Positions 17,713 through 26,965 are shown, counted from the stretch's first letter. The stretch is 64,000 nucleotides of DNA from Acidobacteriota bacterium (GCA_021325515.1 JAJPHC010000001.1:1-64000), one strand, 5' to 3'. Notes: a model not told the origin generated them from the sequence alone. Translations and numbers: made by a program.

Positions 17713-18767
17713 TCGTCACACGCACACCATTTCGCGTGACGCTCGGCGGCGGCGGCACGGATCTCCCCTCGTATTACACGCAACATGGCGGATTCATCTT
17801 CGCCATGGGCCTCGACAAGTACATGTACGTGATGGTGAACCGTCCCACGGTGGGGCGGAAGATCCGCCTTCACTATTCGCAGAGCGAGGTCGTCGATCAT
17901 GTGAGCGAGCTGCGGCATGAGCTGGCGCGAGAAGCACTGCGCGCGCATGGAATCGAGGACGCGTTCGAAGTCGGGTCGATTGCGGATCTTCCCGCCGGCA
18001 CCGGCCTCGGATCGTCGAGCTGCTATCTCGTCGGTCTGCTGAATGCGCTGCATCACGACCGGCGTGACTATGTGCCGCTGCAGACGCTCGCCGAAGAAGC
18101 GTGTCACATCGAACTGAACGTCCTCCGCCAGCCGATCGGCAAACAGGATCAGTACATGGCGGCGTATGGCGGTCTCGCCGTTCTCGAGATCGCACGAGAC
18201 GGTTCGGTGAAGGTCAGGCAATTACGGCCGAACAGCAGCGACATCGCCGATTTCGTTGCCCATACGCACATCTATTACACCGGTTCACAGCGCGATGCGC
18301 GCGAAGTTCTTCATGATCAGAACGTCGCGATGCAGAAAAAAGAGAGCGTCGACCACGGGCGCGTGGCGGAGAGTCTGCACCGCATCAAGGATCTCGGATA
18401 CCGCATCCTCGAGGCATTGGAGAGCTCCGAGTTCGACCGCTGGGGCATGCTGCTCGATGAGCACTGGCAGAACAAGAAGAAGCTGTCGGGCAAGGTTTCC
18501 CTGCAGCGCGTCGATGAGGTTTACGACGAAGTGCGCGCACGCTTCGGCGTCCTCGGCGGAAAGATCATCGGCGCCGGCGGCGGTGGATTCCTGATGCTCT
18601 ACTGCCCGAGCCATCACGCGGCGCTCGAGCGTTTCATGGAAGAGAAGGGAATGCCGCGCATGCACTACACGATCGAGCCGGAGGGGACGAAGGTCGTTGC
18701 GCAGATCGGTCCCGGATCGCTCGCGCCGATCACGTCGTTTGCGGCCGCGGCCGAGGAGCGACGGTGA
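17709..18767 (+). CDS. hddA: GHMP kinase, D-glycero-alpha-D-manno-heptose 7-phosphate kinase-like
   Basis: 352 residues from GTG 17709 (GTGA overlap). N-terminal TPFRVTLGGGGTDLPSYY and the GHMP phosphate-binding motif LPAGTGLGSSS (94-104), then a C-terminal KIIGAGGGGFLMLYC motif 3, match HddA kinases. The enzyme phosphorylates C1 of D-glycero-D-manno-heptose 7-phosphate to give the alpha-1,7-bisphosphate. The same operon holds a GmhB-type phosphatase and an HddC-type guanylyltransferase, and a GmhA-type isomerase lies at 26324-26923. L-fuco- or galactokinase-type activity is the main alternative. Confidence 0.85.
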   Translation: MIVTRTPFRVTLGGGGTDLPSYYTQHGGFIFAMGLDKYMYVMVNRPTVGRKIRLHYSQSEVVDHVSELRHELAREALRAHGIEDAFEVGSIADLPAGTGLGSSSCYLVGLLNALHHDRRDYVPLQTLAEEACHIELNVLRQPIGKQDQYMAAYGGLAVLEIARDGSVKVRQLRPNSSDIADFVAHTHIYYTGSQRDAREVLHDQNVAMQKKESVDHGRVAESLHRIKDLGYRILEALESSEFDRWGMLLDEHWQNKKKLSGKVSLQRVDEVYDEVRARFGVLGGKIIGAGGGGFLMLYCPSHHAALERFMEEKGMPRMHYTIEPEGTKVVAQIGPGSLAPITSFAAAAEERR

Positions 18768-20065
18768 CAGTCCGCCGCGTCGGTATCCTCGGTGGAGGCG
18801 TTTCGGGAATTGCACTGGCCGCTCATCTCGACAGCGATGTCGATGTGCTCGAGAAGAGCTCGATGATCGGAGGTCTCTGCCGAACGATCTCCGAAGACGG
18901 ATTCACCTATGATGCCGCCGGTCCGCACATCATGTTCAGCAAGAACAAAGAGGTGCTGAATCTGATGATCGGCGTTCTCGGGCCGAACGTTCATCAGAAC
19001 AAGCGCGAGAACCGCATCTTCTTCAAGGGCGCTCTCGTGAAATATCCGTTCGAGAACGATCTCGCCTCCTTGCCCAAAGAAGACAACTTCGATTGCATCT
19101 ACGGATACATCGTGAACCCGCGCGCGCACGAGACGCCGGAGAATCTCGCGCAGTGGTCCTATGTGACGTTCGGCAGCGGGATCTCGGAGAAGTACTTCAT
19201 CCCGTACAACCGGAAGATCTGGAACTACGATCCGGAGAAGATCGGGCTGGAGTTCGTGTCGCGGATTCCGAAGCCGCCGATGGAGGACGTCCTCAAGTCG
19301 TCGATCGGAATTCCGACCGAGGGATATCTTCATCAGTTGTTCTATTCGTATCCCACGGAAGGCGGCTTCGAGTCGATCGTCCACGCATTTGCGGGGCGCA
19401 TCCGCGGCGACATCGTGACGTCGTGGAGTGTCGCGCACGTCGAGCGCGCAGGCGACGAATGGCGCGTCGTTTCGACCACCGGCGAAGAGCGGCGCTACCG
19501 CACGCTCGTCTCGACGCTCCCGATTCACGAACTGCTCAAGGTGTGGCCCGATGCGCCGCCGGCCGCGGTGGAGGCGGCGAAGAAGCTGCGCTACAACTCG
19601 CTCGTGAATGTCGTTCTGGGAAGCAGCGAGGATCCCGGCCACCCATTTACGGCTCTCTATGTTCCTGATCCGGAGATCGTCTTCCATCGCCTGTCATTTC
19701 CGAAGGCATTCAGCACCACCTGCGTGCCGGAGGGTGGCTACTCCGTCATGGCGGAAATTACGACGAATGCCGGCGACGGCATCTGGGAGTCGGGCGACGA
19801 CGAGCTGATCGAGCGGGTCACGAGCGATGTGGCGAAGGTCGGCTTCATCAATCCGGAGCGGATCGTGTACCGGCGTGTCGTCCGCTTCCTTTATGGCTAT
19901 CCCGTGTACGACCTCGACTACCGGCGCAATGTCACCGCGATGCGGGACGCCGTGGCGGCAACGGGACTCCATCTCCTCGGCCGCTTTGCGCAGTTCGACT
20001 ACATCAATTCCGATGTCTGTGTCGAACGCGCGCTGAAGCTGGCGGATGACCTGCGCGATGGATGA
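18764..20065 (+). CDS. FAD-dependent oxidoreductase, UDP-galactopyranose-mutase-like
   Basis: 433 residues from GTG 18764. It opens with an FAD-binding GILGGGVSGIALAAHL, a second ELEKSSMIGGLCRT-like region, and AAGPHIMFSKNKEV. The IPYNRKIWNYDPEKIG block is shared with the 26966-28540 protein ([10 protein letters not shown]...), so they are distant paralogs of the mutase/amine-oxidase superfamily. In a heptose cluster a furanose-pyranose mutase or sugar oxidase is possible, but the substrate is unknown. It overlaps hddA by 4 nt. Confidence 0.75.
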   Translation: MTVRRVGILGGGVSGIALAAHLDSDVDVLEKSSMIGGLCRTISEDGFTYDAAGPHIMFSKNKEVLNLMIGVLGPNVHQNKRENRIFFKGALVKYPFENDLASLPKEDNFDCIYGYIVNPRAHETPENLAQWSYVTFGSGISEKYFIPYNRKIWNYDPEKIGLEFVSRIPKPPMEDVLKSSIGIPTEGYLHQLFYSYPTEGGFESIVHAFAGRIRGDIVTSWSVAHVERAGDEWRVVSTTGEERRYRTLVSTLPIHELLKVWPDAPPAAVEAAKKLRYNSLVNVVLGSSEDPGHPFTALYVPDPEIVFHRLSFPKAFSTTCVPEGGYSVMAEITTNAGDGIWESGDDELIERVTSDVAKVGFINPERIVYRRVVRFLYGYPVYDLDYRRNVTAMRDAVAATGLHLLGRFAQFDYINSDVCVERALKLADDLRDG

Positions 20066-20816
20066 GACGGGGTCGTACGAGTACTACGAGGATGTGAACT
20101 GGGGGCTGCTCCGGCTGTGGGGCAAGCGGACCGGCTTGCGCGTGCTCGATGTCGGCTGTGGTTTCGCGAACACCAGCGAGGCGATCTGCAAGCTCGGAAA
20201 CGAAGTGACCGGCATCGAGCTCGACGAGCATGCGGCTTCGGTCGCTGCGACGCGAGTCACACGCGTCGTCCGCGCCGACGTCCAGGCATTCGGCGACATC
20301 GAACGGCAGCTCGGAGACTCGAAGTTCGACGTCATCATGTTTGCCGATGTGCTCGAGCACCTCGCGTGGCCGATCGGCGTGTTGCGCGGTTATCTCCGCT
20401 GGCTGGCGCCGGAAGGGTCGGTGATCGTGTCGCTGCCGAACGTCGGCCTCTGGTCGGTTCGATTCTCGCTGCTGTTCGGAACCTTCGACTACGCGGATAC
20501 GGGAGTCCTCGATCGGACTCATCTGCGGTTCTTTACGCGGAAGACCGCGCGGCACCTCCTCGATGCCGCCGGACTCGAACCGGTTCGCGTTCAGTACAAT
20601 CCCGGCCTTGTGCGGCCGCTCGTGCCGCTCGCAAAAAAAATGATGGGCAGCGGAGGCGACGGTCCTCACGATCCGGCAGCGCTGCTGAACTCGCGTCCCT
20701 ACAAGCTCTACCTCAGGATGATTTATCCGCTGGAACTCGCCATCTCGCGCCTTGTGCCCGGGCTGCTGGCGTTTCAGCACATCTTCGAAGCAAAACGAAA
20801 GAACACGAAACCATGA
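20058..20816 (+). CDS. Class I SAM-dependent methyltransferase
   Basis: 252 residues from ATG 20058; an ATG 12 nt upstream is possible. LRVLDVGCGFANTS is SAM motif I, VTGIELDE motif II, and FDVIMFADVLEHL the post-I motif. A C-terminal amphipathic/hydrophobic stretch (LYLRMIYPLELAISRLVPGLLAF) may bring it to the membrane. It resembles glycan-cluster O-methyltransferases acting on sugar or lipid-linked intermediates. It overlaps both neighbours, so it belongs to the heptose operon. Confidence 0.85.
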   Translation: MDETGSYEYYEDVNWGLLRLWGKRTGLRVLDVGCGFANTSEAICKLGNEVTGIELDEHAASVAATRVTRVVRADVQAFGDIERQLGDSKFDVIMFADVLEHLAWPIGVLRGYLRWLAPEGSVIVSLPNVGLWSVRFSLLFGTFDYADTGVLDRTHLRFFTRKTARHLLDAAGLEPVRVQYNPGLVRPLVPLAKKMMGSGGDGPHDPAALLNSRPYKLYLRMIYPLELAISRLVPGLLAFQHIFEAKRKNTKP

Positions 20817-21478
20817 AGCTGACGGTATCGATGATCACCATGAACGAGGAGCGTGCGGTGGCGAAAGTCATCGGCGACATCCGCTCTGTCGTTCCCGACG
20901 CAGAGATCCTGCTCGTCGATTCGAGCCGCGATCGCACCGCGGAGATCGCAGAGGAGCTCGGCGCCCGCGTGATCAAGCAGTTTCCTCCGCAGGGTTACGG
21001 GCCAGCGATGGATCGCGCGGTACGCGAAGCGTCCGGCGATGTCGTGCTGACTCTCGATTGCGACGACACCTATCCCGTCTCCGCAATTCCGAAGATGCTG
21101 GCCTTGATCGACGAGGGCTACGACCTCGTCAACACGACGCGCGTGAGCAAGAGGCCGAAGGCGATGCCTTTCGCGAACTTTCTCGCGAATCGTTTCTTCG
21201 CTCTGGCGGCGAGAGTGCTCCATGGCCTGAAGACCACCGATGTCCACAGCGGCATGCGCGCTTACAGGAAGTCGATGATCGAGCAGGTCCAATGGAACGC
21301 GCGTGGTCCTGCGCTTCCGGTCGACATGCTGATCATCCCTTACCGTGCGGGATTCAAGGTTGCGGAGATTCCGATCGAGTATCTGGAGCGGATCGGAGAA
21401 ACGACTCTGCATCGATTCAGCAGCACGGTGTGGACGTTCAAACGGTTGTGGCGTGCACGCAAGGTAACGCGCAGGTGA
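20813..21478 (+). CDS. GT2 glycosyltransferase, polyprenyl-phosphate sugar synthase type
   Basis: 221 residues from ATG 20813, which overlaps the previous stop (ATGA); longer upstream frames read through another gene and were discarded. VSMITMNEERAVAKV, LLVDSSRDRT and the metal site TLDCDDTYP fit the dolichol-phosphate mannose synthase family, as does TTDVHSGMRAYR. It may move the heptose or a companion sugar onto undecaprenyl phosphate for the GT-C enzyme at the operon's end. Confidence 0.87.
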   Translation: MKLTVSMITMNEERAVAKVIGDIRSVVPDAEILLVDSSRDRTAEIAEELGARVIKQFPPQGYGPAMDRAVREASGDVVLTLDCDDTYPVSAIPKMLALIDEGYDLVNTTRVSKRPKAMPFANFLANRFFALAARVLHGLKTTDVHSGMRAYRKSMIEQVQWNARGPALPVDMLIIPYRAGFKVAEIPIEYLERIGETTLHRFSSTVWTFKRLWRARKVTRR

Positions 21479-22143
21479 TTCGCGTCGCCATTCTTTGCGG
21501 CGGCCTCGGAACGCGTCTCGGCCCTCTTGCCGGGAACCTGCCGAAGCCGATGATCGATGTCGGCGGGCGTCCGTACCTCGAGCGCGTGATCGAATCGTTT
21601 TCGTCGCGAGGATTGCGCGAGCTCGTGTTGCTGACGGGCCATCGCGCCGAGGTCATCGAGCAGCACTTCGCTGACGGCGCACGGTTCGGTGTGTCGATTT
21701 CTTATAGCCGCGAATCGGAACCGATCGGAACAGGAGGCGCGTTGCGCGACGCGCGCGCTCTCCTCGGGCCGCGATTCATCGTGACGTACGGAGATGTGCT
21801 GCGCTACTTCGACTACGATCACTTCGTGGCGCGCCACGCGTCCCATTGTCTCGCCGTCTATCCGCGCATTCATTCCGGCAACGCGGACGTTCGCGCAGGT
21901 CGCGTCGTCCGATTCGACAAGCACGCACCCGAGCTGCCCTTCGTCGACGCGGGCTTTTCGCTCATCGGCGCGCCGGCACTCGATGTGCTGCCGGCAACGG
22001 GGCCATGTTCCTTCGAGGAGATCGTGTTCCCGGAACTGATCCGCCGAGGCGAGATGGAGGGCGAGATCATCGATCACGAGTTCTTCGATATCGGTACACC
22101 TGATGAACTGGCTCGCACGCGCGCAGCTCTGGAGGAGCAGTGA
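21475..22143 (+). CDS. hddC: Nucleotidyltransferase, D-glycero-alpha-D-manno-heptose 1-phosphate guanylyltransferase-like
   Basis: 222 residues from GTG 21475 (GTGA overlap). VAILCGGLGTRLGPL and LPKPMIDVGGRPYLE form the nucleotide-binding loop of sugar nucleotidyltransferases; GTGGALRDAR and VTYGDVL carry the sugar-binding and metal residues. The short length and the absence of hexapeptide repeats match HddC and related RmlA-like enzymes. With HddA, GmhB and GmhA encoded nearby, GDP-D-glycero-alpha-D-manno-heptose is the expected product. A mannose-1-phosphate or glucose-1-phosphate substrate cannot be excluded. Confidence 0.83.
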   Translation: MIRVAILCGGLGTRLGPLAGNLPKPMIDVGGRPYLERVIESFSSRGLRELVLLTGHRAEVIEQHFADGARFGVSISYSRESEPIGTGGALRDARALLGPRFIVTYGDVLRYFDYDHFVARHASHCLAVYPRIHSGNADVRAGRVVRFDKHAPELPFVDAGFSLIGAPALDVLPATGPCSFEEIVFPELIRRGEMEGEIIDHEFFDIGTPDELARTRAALEEQ

Positions 22144-23099
22144 GAATTCTCGTTACCGGCGCAGCCGGCTTCATTGCATCGAATCTCATCCCGCGTCTTC
22201 TTGAACGCGGCGATGAAGTCGCGGGCGTGGACAACTTCTTTCTCGGCAAGCGGGCGTACGTGCATCAGCATCCGCGCTTCGCATTTCATGAGCAGGACCT
22301 GCTGGATCTCGATGCGCTGATCGCGCTGATGAAGGAGTTCCGTCCGGAGCGCGTGTGGCATCTCGCGGCGAACAGCGACATCAGCTACGGCACGAAATTC
22401 ACCGACTTCGATCTGAAGGGTGGAACGCTCGTGACGTACAACGTGCTCGAAGCGATGCGGCGCTGCGACGTCAGGCAGATCGTCTTTTCGAGCAGCGGCG
22501 CCGTGTATGGCGAGCCGGCGGTGATGCCGACGCCGGAGGACTACGGCCCCATTCTCCCGATCTCTCTTTATGCGGCGAGCAAGGCCGCATGCGAGGCGCT
22601 GATCACTGCCTTCTCGCACAACTACGACATCCGCTCCTGGATCTTTCGCTTCGGCAACATCGTCGGCCCGAATCCGACGCATGGCGTGATTCACGACTTC
22701 GTTCTCCGTCTTCGCGACGAGCCGTCGAAGCTCGTCGTCCTCGGCGACGGGACGCAGGCCAAGCCGTATGTCTACGTCGAGGATTGTCTCGACGGGATGG
22801 AGTTCGGAGTCGCGAGCTCGCACGATAGTGTGAATTACTACAATCTCGCCGTCGATGATCAGACATCCGTGCGCGAGATTGCCGAATGGACGATCGAGGC
22901 GATGGGGATCGATCGCGCTTCGATCGACGTGCAGTATGGCGAGGGGCCGCGCGGCTGGCGCGGCGATGTGCCTCAGGTGAAACTCGACACGAGGAAAATG
23001 ACGGCTCTCGGATGGAGGCCGAAACTCTCCAGCGCCGAGTCGGTCAGGGCGACCATCCGTGAGGTCGTCGAGCAGTTCCGCAACGGACCCTTGTCGTGA
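22140..23099 (+). CDS. NAD-dependent epimerase/dehydratase
   Basis: 319 residues from GTG 22140. The NAD site TGAAGFIASN has Ala in place of the third Gly; active-site SSSGAVYGE, Tyr144 and Lys148 (YAASK) are present. FRFGNIVGPNPTHGVI and LGDGTQAKPYVYVEDC are typical of GDP/UDP-sugar epimerases. Placed directly after the HddC-like gene, it probably acts on GDP-heptose (epimerisation or dehydration). It is a paralog of the epimerase at 8895-9854. Confidence 0.88.
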   Translation: MRILVTGAAGFIASNLIPRLLERGDEVAGVDNFFLGKRAYVHQHPRFAFHEQDLLDLDALIALMKEFRPERVWHLAANSDISYGTKFTDFDLKGGTLVTYNVLEAMRRCDVRQIVFSSSGAVYGEPAVMPTPEDYGPILPISLYAASKAACEALITAFSHNYDIRSWIFRFGNIVGPNPTHGVIHDFVLRLRDEPSKLVVLGDGTQAKPYVYVEDCLDGMEFGVASSHDSVNYYNLAVDDQTSVREIAEWTIEAMGIDRASIDVQYGEGPRGWRGDVPQVKLDTRKMTALGWRPKLSSAESVRATIREVVEQFRNGPLS

Positions 23100-23662
23100 A
23101 TCGCGCGATCTTTCTCGACCGTGATGGCATTCTCAATGATCTGGTGTTCTATCCGTCTCATGGAGAGTGGGAATCGCCGCGCGCGGTCAGCGACCTTCGA
23201 ATGCTGCCGGGCATCGCGGCGCCGCTGATTTCACTTCAGAACGCCGGATGGCTGCTCTTCATCGTGACCAATCAGCCGAGCTTTGCGAAAGGCAAGACAT
23301 CGCTCCGCGATCTCGAGGAAGTGGAGAGCGCGGTGATCGGGTCGCTCGCTCGGGAGGGCGTCCGCATCACAGCGAGCTATGAATGCTTTCATCACCCTGA
23401 AGCAGCGCTGAGCGAGTGGCGCGTGCAGTGCGAATGCCGAAAGCCGGGGACGCTGTTTCTGCGGCGCGCCGCTGCCGAACATGACATCGCTCTTTCTCAG
23501 TCGTGGATGGCCGGCGATCAGGATTCCGATCTGGCTTGCGGCCGTGCCGCCGGGTGCCGAGTCGCCTTGATCGAATATCCTCATTCCGGAAACAAGCGTG
23601 GCGTGATCGAGCCCGATCTTCGTTGCCGCAACCTGGACGAACTGGCGAGAGCTCTATGCTGA
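23096..23662 (+). CDS. gmhB: HAD-IIIA phosphatase, D-glycero-D-manno-heptose 1,7-bisphosphate 7-phosphatase-like
   Basis: 188 residues from GTG 23096. The HAD nucleophile motif IFLDRDG has Asp8 and Asp10, TNQP is motif II, and AGDQDSDLACG is motif IV. A structural zinc site is suggested by Cys-His...Cys-x-Cys (ECFHHPEA ... CECRKPG), as in GmhB. It removes the C7 phosphate from heptose 1,7-bisphosphate, the step between HddA and HddC. Its place two genes after the HddC-like gene supports this reading over histidinol phosphatase. Confidence 0.87.
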   Translation: MNRAIFLDRDGILNDLVFYPSHGEWESPRAVSDLRMLPGIAAPLISLQNAGWLLFIVTNQPSFAKGKTSLRDLEEVESAVIGSLAREGVRITASYECFHHPEAALSEWRVQCECRKPGTLFLRRAAAEHDIALSQSWMAGDQDSDLACGRAAGCRVALIEYPHSGNKRGVIEPDLRCRNLDELARALC

Positions 23663-24843
23663 CGGCAAGCCGGCGCACCGCGGCGGGGATTGCCATCCTC
23701 GGAATCGTGATGGTGCTCGCCGGCGTGAAGGTGACGCACGCCTCGGCAGGGCGCTTTCGAATCGACGAGACGCTCAAGATTTCCGAAAGCGCATTCTTCG
23801 GCCTCCTGATGCAGGGACGCTTTTTCGACCCCGCGTGGTCGGGCACGATCATCGATCGCGCGACGCCACCCGTCGGAAAGTATGGATTCGGCCTGGCGAT
23901 CGAGTTGAGCGGGCGCCGTGTTCCTCCGGTCCCTACACTGAATGTAAGGACGCCTGCCGGCAACGTTCCGATGGTTTATCCCGATGACGTTGCTGCACCG
24001 TATCTGCCGTATCTGCCGGCGGTGCGCCACGCTTCGACGGTTTGCGTTGCACTGATTGCAGCGATCCTCGGCTGGATGACGGCGCGAACCGCGAGCGCAC
24101 TCTCGGCTCTTTTCGCTCTCGTACTCTTTTGTACGAGCTACCTCACGAATCTGCTGTGGGCTACCGCAGTCTTCGATCCGCTGTTGATTCTCTTTGCGAC
24201 CGTGCTCCTGCTGCTTGCGACGCACAGGTCATCGGCCGCTTCCTGCGTATTGGCGGGAATCGTCGGCGGCCTGGCAATGGAGACGCGGCTGAACGGCGCG
24301 TTGTTCTTCGGACTCACAGTTCTCATTCTTCTCGTCGCAGAACCGAAGCGGTGGCGTTCGATCGTTCTCTCCGGTGTCGCGTTTGTAGCGACCGCGTTCG
24401 CAGTCAACCCGTATTACTGGCCGTCGCCGATCTCGCGTGTCGTGCAGCAGTTTCATGACATCCATACTTTGCTGGACGGGTTGCTGGCGTCCGGGCGCGG
24501 ATTCTCCACACCTGGAGCGAAGATCCGCTTTGCCTTCGAATATTTGTTCGGAGATGTGCCGGGATCGGTGCTCTTTGTGTCGACGTTGATCGCCGTGTAC
24601 TGGCTCGTGACGCGGTGGCGTACATTGAACGAGCCCGCGCTTCGTGGTGCCCTCTGGTGCGGAGCGAACGTGGTCGTGTTCTTATGGTGGTTGCCCGTGG
24701 CGTGGCCGCGCTATCTGTTTGCGATCGTGCCGTCGCTTTGTTTTCTGGCCGCAGTCGGGACTACGGGCTTCATCAGCGAGGCATCAAGCCTAGTGCGCTT
24801 CCGGAGCGCGAAGAAGATCGCCGCGAATGAAGAGCCTGAATGA
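23656..24843 (+). CDS. Polytopic membrane protein, GT-C-like glycosyltransferase
   Basis: 395 residues from ATG 23656, overlapping gmhB by 7 nt. Hydrophobic helices alternate with a first loop bearing FRIDETLKISESAFF, where Asp-Glu may be the catalytic pair of a GT39-like fold; later helices include WLPVAWPRYLFAIVPSL. It is the last gene of the nine-gene heptose operon, so it may transfer the finished sugar at the periplasmic face. Its end overlaps the convergent membrane-protein gene by 54 nt of coding sequence. Confidence 0.7.
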   Translation: MLTASRRTAAGIAILGIVMVLAGVKVTHASAGRFRIDETLKISESAFFGLLMQGRFFDPAWSGTIIDRATPPVGKYGFGLAIELSGRRVPPVPTLNVRTPAGNVPMVYPDDVAAPYLPYLPAVRHASTVCVALIAAILGWMTARTASALSALFALVLFCTSYLTNLLWATAVFDPLLILFATVLLLLATHRSSAASCVLAGIVGGLAMETRLNGALFFGLTVLILLVAEPKRWRSIVLSGVAFVATAFAVNPYYWPSPISRVVQQFHDIHTLLDGLLASGRGFSTPGAKIRFAFEYLFGDVPGSVLFVSTLIAVYWLVTRWRTLNEPALRGALWCGANVVVFLWWLPVAWPRYLFAIVPSLCFLAAVGTTGFISEASSLVRFRSAKKIAANEEPE

Positions 24844-26304
24844 CTCCCTCTCGATGACTTGATCTTTCCAGATCATCGCGCCGGGAAAGTAGGCGATCTG
24901 GCGATATCCCGCACTCCGGGCCAGGATGGAGTACTGCTCCTCGCCCTTCATCTTTTCGGAAACCAGAACGAAGTCGGGCCGCTGGCGTAGTTGGGCCGTC
25001 TGCCACGCTTCGAGGTTGCCGGTGTGCATCTCGAACGAAGGTTCGTAATACCACGGCCTCTTCGACGACCAGTCCCAGAACGAGAACCCATCCTTCGTCT
25101 GATAGTTCGCAAAGATGTTGTGGGCGAAGTAGGGCTCGACTGCGAGGCACGAGAACCCCGCCCCGAACATCCGGGCATGATCGATTCCGTACTTGCGAAT
25201 GAACTCCGCCGCAGCTCGGCTTCCCGAATACGGATGGCCGTAGTCATACCGGTACGCGTGCAGCGTCGCGTTAGCCGATTTCAGGAAGATCAGCGAGGCG
25301 ATCGCGATCATTGCGAGATCGAATCTGCCGCGCTGCTCGTATGAGAGCGTGAACGTGAGCAGGATGGCGAAGGCGATCGCGATGAAAAAGACGCCTTCAT
25401 GCCAGACGCCGAAATAGACACTGCCGATCGGGATGAGGGAAAGGATCAGTACGGCGAACATCAGCAGAGTTCTCCGTCTGGCGAACCACGTCACGAGAAT
25501 GCAGAAGGCGATCACGGACAGAGCCGCTTCCGTCCACGTCGCCGCGCCGAGCAGATTGACCGCAAGCCCGTGCCAGAGAATCGCGATCAGGCGCTGGATG
25601 CGAAAGTGGAAGTCGAGCTTGTGGATGGTCGCCATGTCGCCCGGGATGCGAAGCATCCATGCGATTGCGGCGCAATTCGCGAGCAGGACACCTGCAGCAG
25701 CCAGGTGATGGATCAGCTCTCTGCCGCGCGGGAAACCGCCGCGAATCAACTCGATTCCATAGACCAGCACGAGCCCGAAGGCAATCGACATTCCATAGAG
25801 CGAAGTCTGGCAGAGAAGCGCAAGAAGGATGACGAATAGCCAGAGCCGCTCCCGTCTTCGGCCGTAAATCGACAGGATTCCCAGGAGAATCGGGAACAAT
25901 AGGACATAGCTGCGTGCAACGATCGAGTACTGATATGCAACGAAGTACGTGAAGGGGAGGACGGCCCTGATCAGGAACGGGATCCTGCGGTTCAGGAGAA
26001 GCAGAGCGACTCCGCCCAACGTAATCGCCGCGGCAATGACGTTCATCGACCTGTAGGGAAAGCCGAGCGACGCCGGAATCTTCAGGAGGAGATACCAGAG
26101 AGGAGGATGCCCCTCATAGCGGAGATAGTGGCCGCAGAGATCCGAAACGCCGGCGTCGCGCGCCAGGAGCCACGATTGTGCTTCGTCGAACCAGGGTTCG
26201 TGGACGGTGACGCCGATTGCCATCAAGGTGCTGAAGACGGCGAAGACGAGCAGTTCTCCGCCGCGAAATCGGTTGATGGATTCGATGTTCGCCTTCAGTC
26301 GCAA
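24790..26304 (-). CDS. Polytopic membrane protein, GT-C-like glycosyltransferase
   Basis: 504 residues from ATG 26304. The N-terminal helix is followed by WFDEAQSWLLARD and then YEGHPPLWYLLLK, matching the first-loop acidic motif and the second HPP motif of ArnT/PMT-type enzymes. About 11 helices and a soluble tail with VLVSEKMKGEEQYS follow. It is the last gene of a leftward operon with the GmhA-like isomerase 19 nt upstream, so heptose transfer is a fair guess. Acceptor unknown. Confidence 0.73.
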   Translation of the reverse strand: MRLKANIESINRFRGGELLVFAVFSTLMAIGVTVHEPWFDEAQSWLLARDAGVSDLCGHYLRYEGHPPLWYLLLKIPASLGFPYRSMNVIAAAITLGGVALLLLNRRIPFLIRAVLPFTYFVAYQYSIVARSYVLLFPILLGILSIYGRRRERLWLFVILLALLCQTSLYGMSIAFGLVLVYGIELIRGGFPRGRELIHHLAAAGVLLANCAAIAWMLRIPGDMATIHKLDFHFRIQRLIAILWHGLAVNLLGAATWTEAALSVIAFCILVTWFARRRTLLMFAVLILSLIPIGSVYFGVWHEGVFFIAIAFAILLTFTLSYEQRGRFDLAMIAIASLIFLKSANATLHAYRYDYGHPYSGSRAAAEFIRKYGIDHARMFGAGFSCLAVEPYFAHNIFANYQTKDGFSFWDWSSKRPWYYEPSFEMHTGNLEAWQTAQLRQRPDFVLVSEKMKGEEQYSILARSAGYRQIAYFPGAMIWKDQVIERESFRLFIRGDLLRAPEAH

Positions 26305-26323
26305 GACAGTTGGCAGACCATCG

Positions 26324-26923
26324 TCAGCGTACGGATTCCCACTTGGTCTCTGTGGCCTTCAGGCTCGGATGAGAGACGAGCAGATGCCAGACGACGGCGC
26401 ATAGTCCCTCCGTGTGAGGCGTAATCCGTTCCGTCGAGACAACCGGGACGAGGACGCAGTGGTCGGCCTGCTCTTTCGTGTAACCGCCGTCTTTCCCGAC
26501 GATCCCGAAAATCTTCGCGCCGACCGTCTTCGCATGATCGATGGACCGGACGAGATTAACAGAGACGTTCTTGAGAACGCTGCCGCCTCCGACCGAGAAG
26601 ATCAGAAGGGCATCGCGCTCCGACAGCCGCGAGATGCGCAGCCACTCGACGAAGCAGCTCTCCCAGCCCTCGTCGTTCACGCGCGCAGTCAGCTCCGAGA
26701 CGTTGTCCGTGGGCGCGTATGCCTCGATCCCGCAAATCTTCCGGAAGTCGTTTACGGCATGGCTGGCATGACCCGCCGACCCACCGACGCCGAGGATGAA
26801 CAAACGCCCGTGGTTCTGGCGCACGAGCGAAAGTGCCGCTGCCATCCGGTCGATCGCATCGGCGTCCATCCGCTGCAAAGCAAGAACGCTCTCTTCAAGA
26901 AATGATCTGGCAAAGGGCTCCAT
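26324..26923 (-). CDS. gmhA: SIS domain protein, sedoheptulose 7-phosphate isomerase-like
   Basis: 199 residues. The SIS fold is shown by LFILGVGGSAGHASHAVNDF (41-60), SVGGGS near residue 112 and a C-terminal HTEGLCAVVWHLL that places His/Glu ligands as in GmhA. GmhA turns sedoheptulose 7-phosphate into D-glycero-D-manno-heptose 7-phosphate, the entry step for HddA. It is the one pathway member outside the rightward operon. Assignment to heptose is supported by that context; other SIS phosphosugar isomerases remain possible. Confidence 0.82.
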   Translation of the reverse strand: MEPFARSFLEESVLALQRMDADAIDRMAAALSLVRQNHGRLFILGVGGSAGHASHAVNDFRKICGIEAYAPTDNVSELTARVNDEGWESCFVEWLRISRLSERDALLIFSVGGGSVLKNVSVNLVRSIDHAKTVGAKIFGIVGKDGGYTKEQADHCVLVPVVSTERITPHTEGLCAVVWHLLVSHPSLKATETKWESVR

Positions 26924-26965
26924 GCGGCGCAGTATAGCGTCAGGCTGGAGAGACCTCGTGCCCGT

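Noticed and set aside
18665-19687. Minus-strand frame of 340 codons inside hddA and the FAD gene
   Set aside because: The plus-strand genes have clear motifs and coupled starts; the antisense product is low-complexity Arg/Asp.
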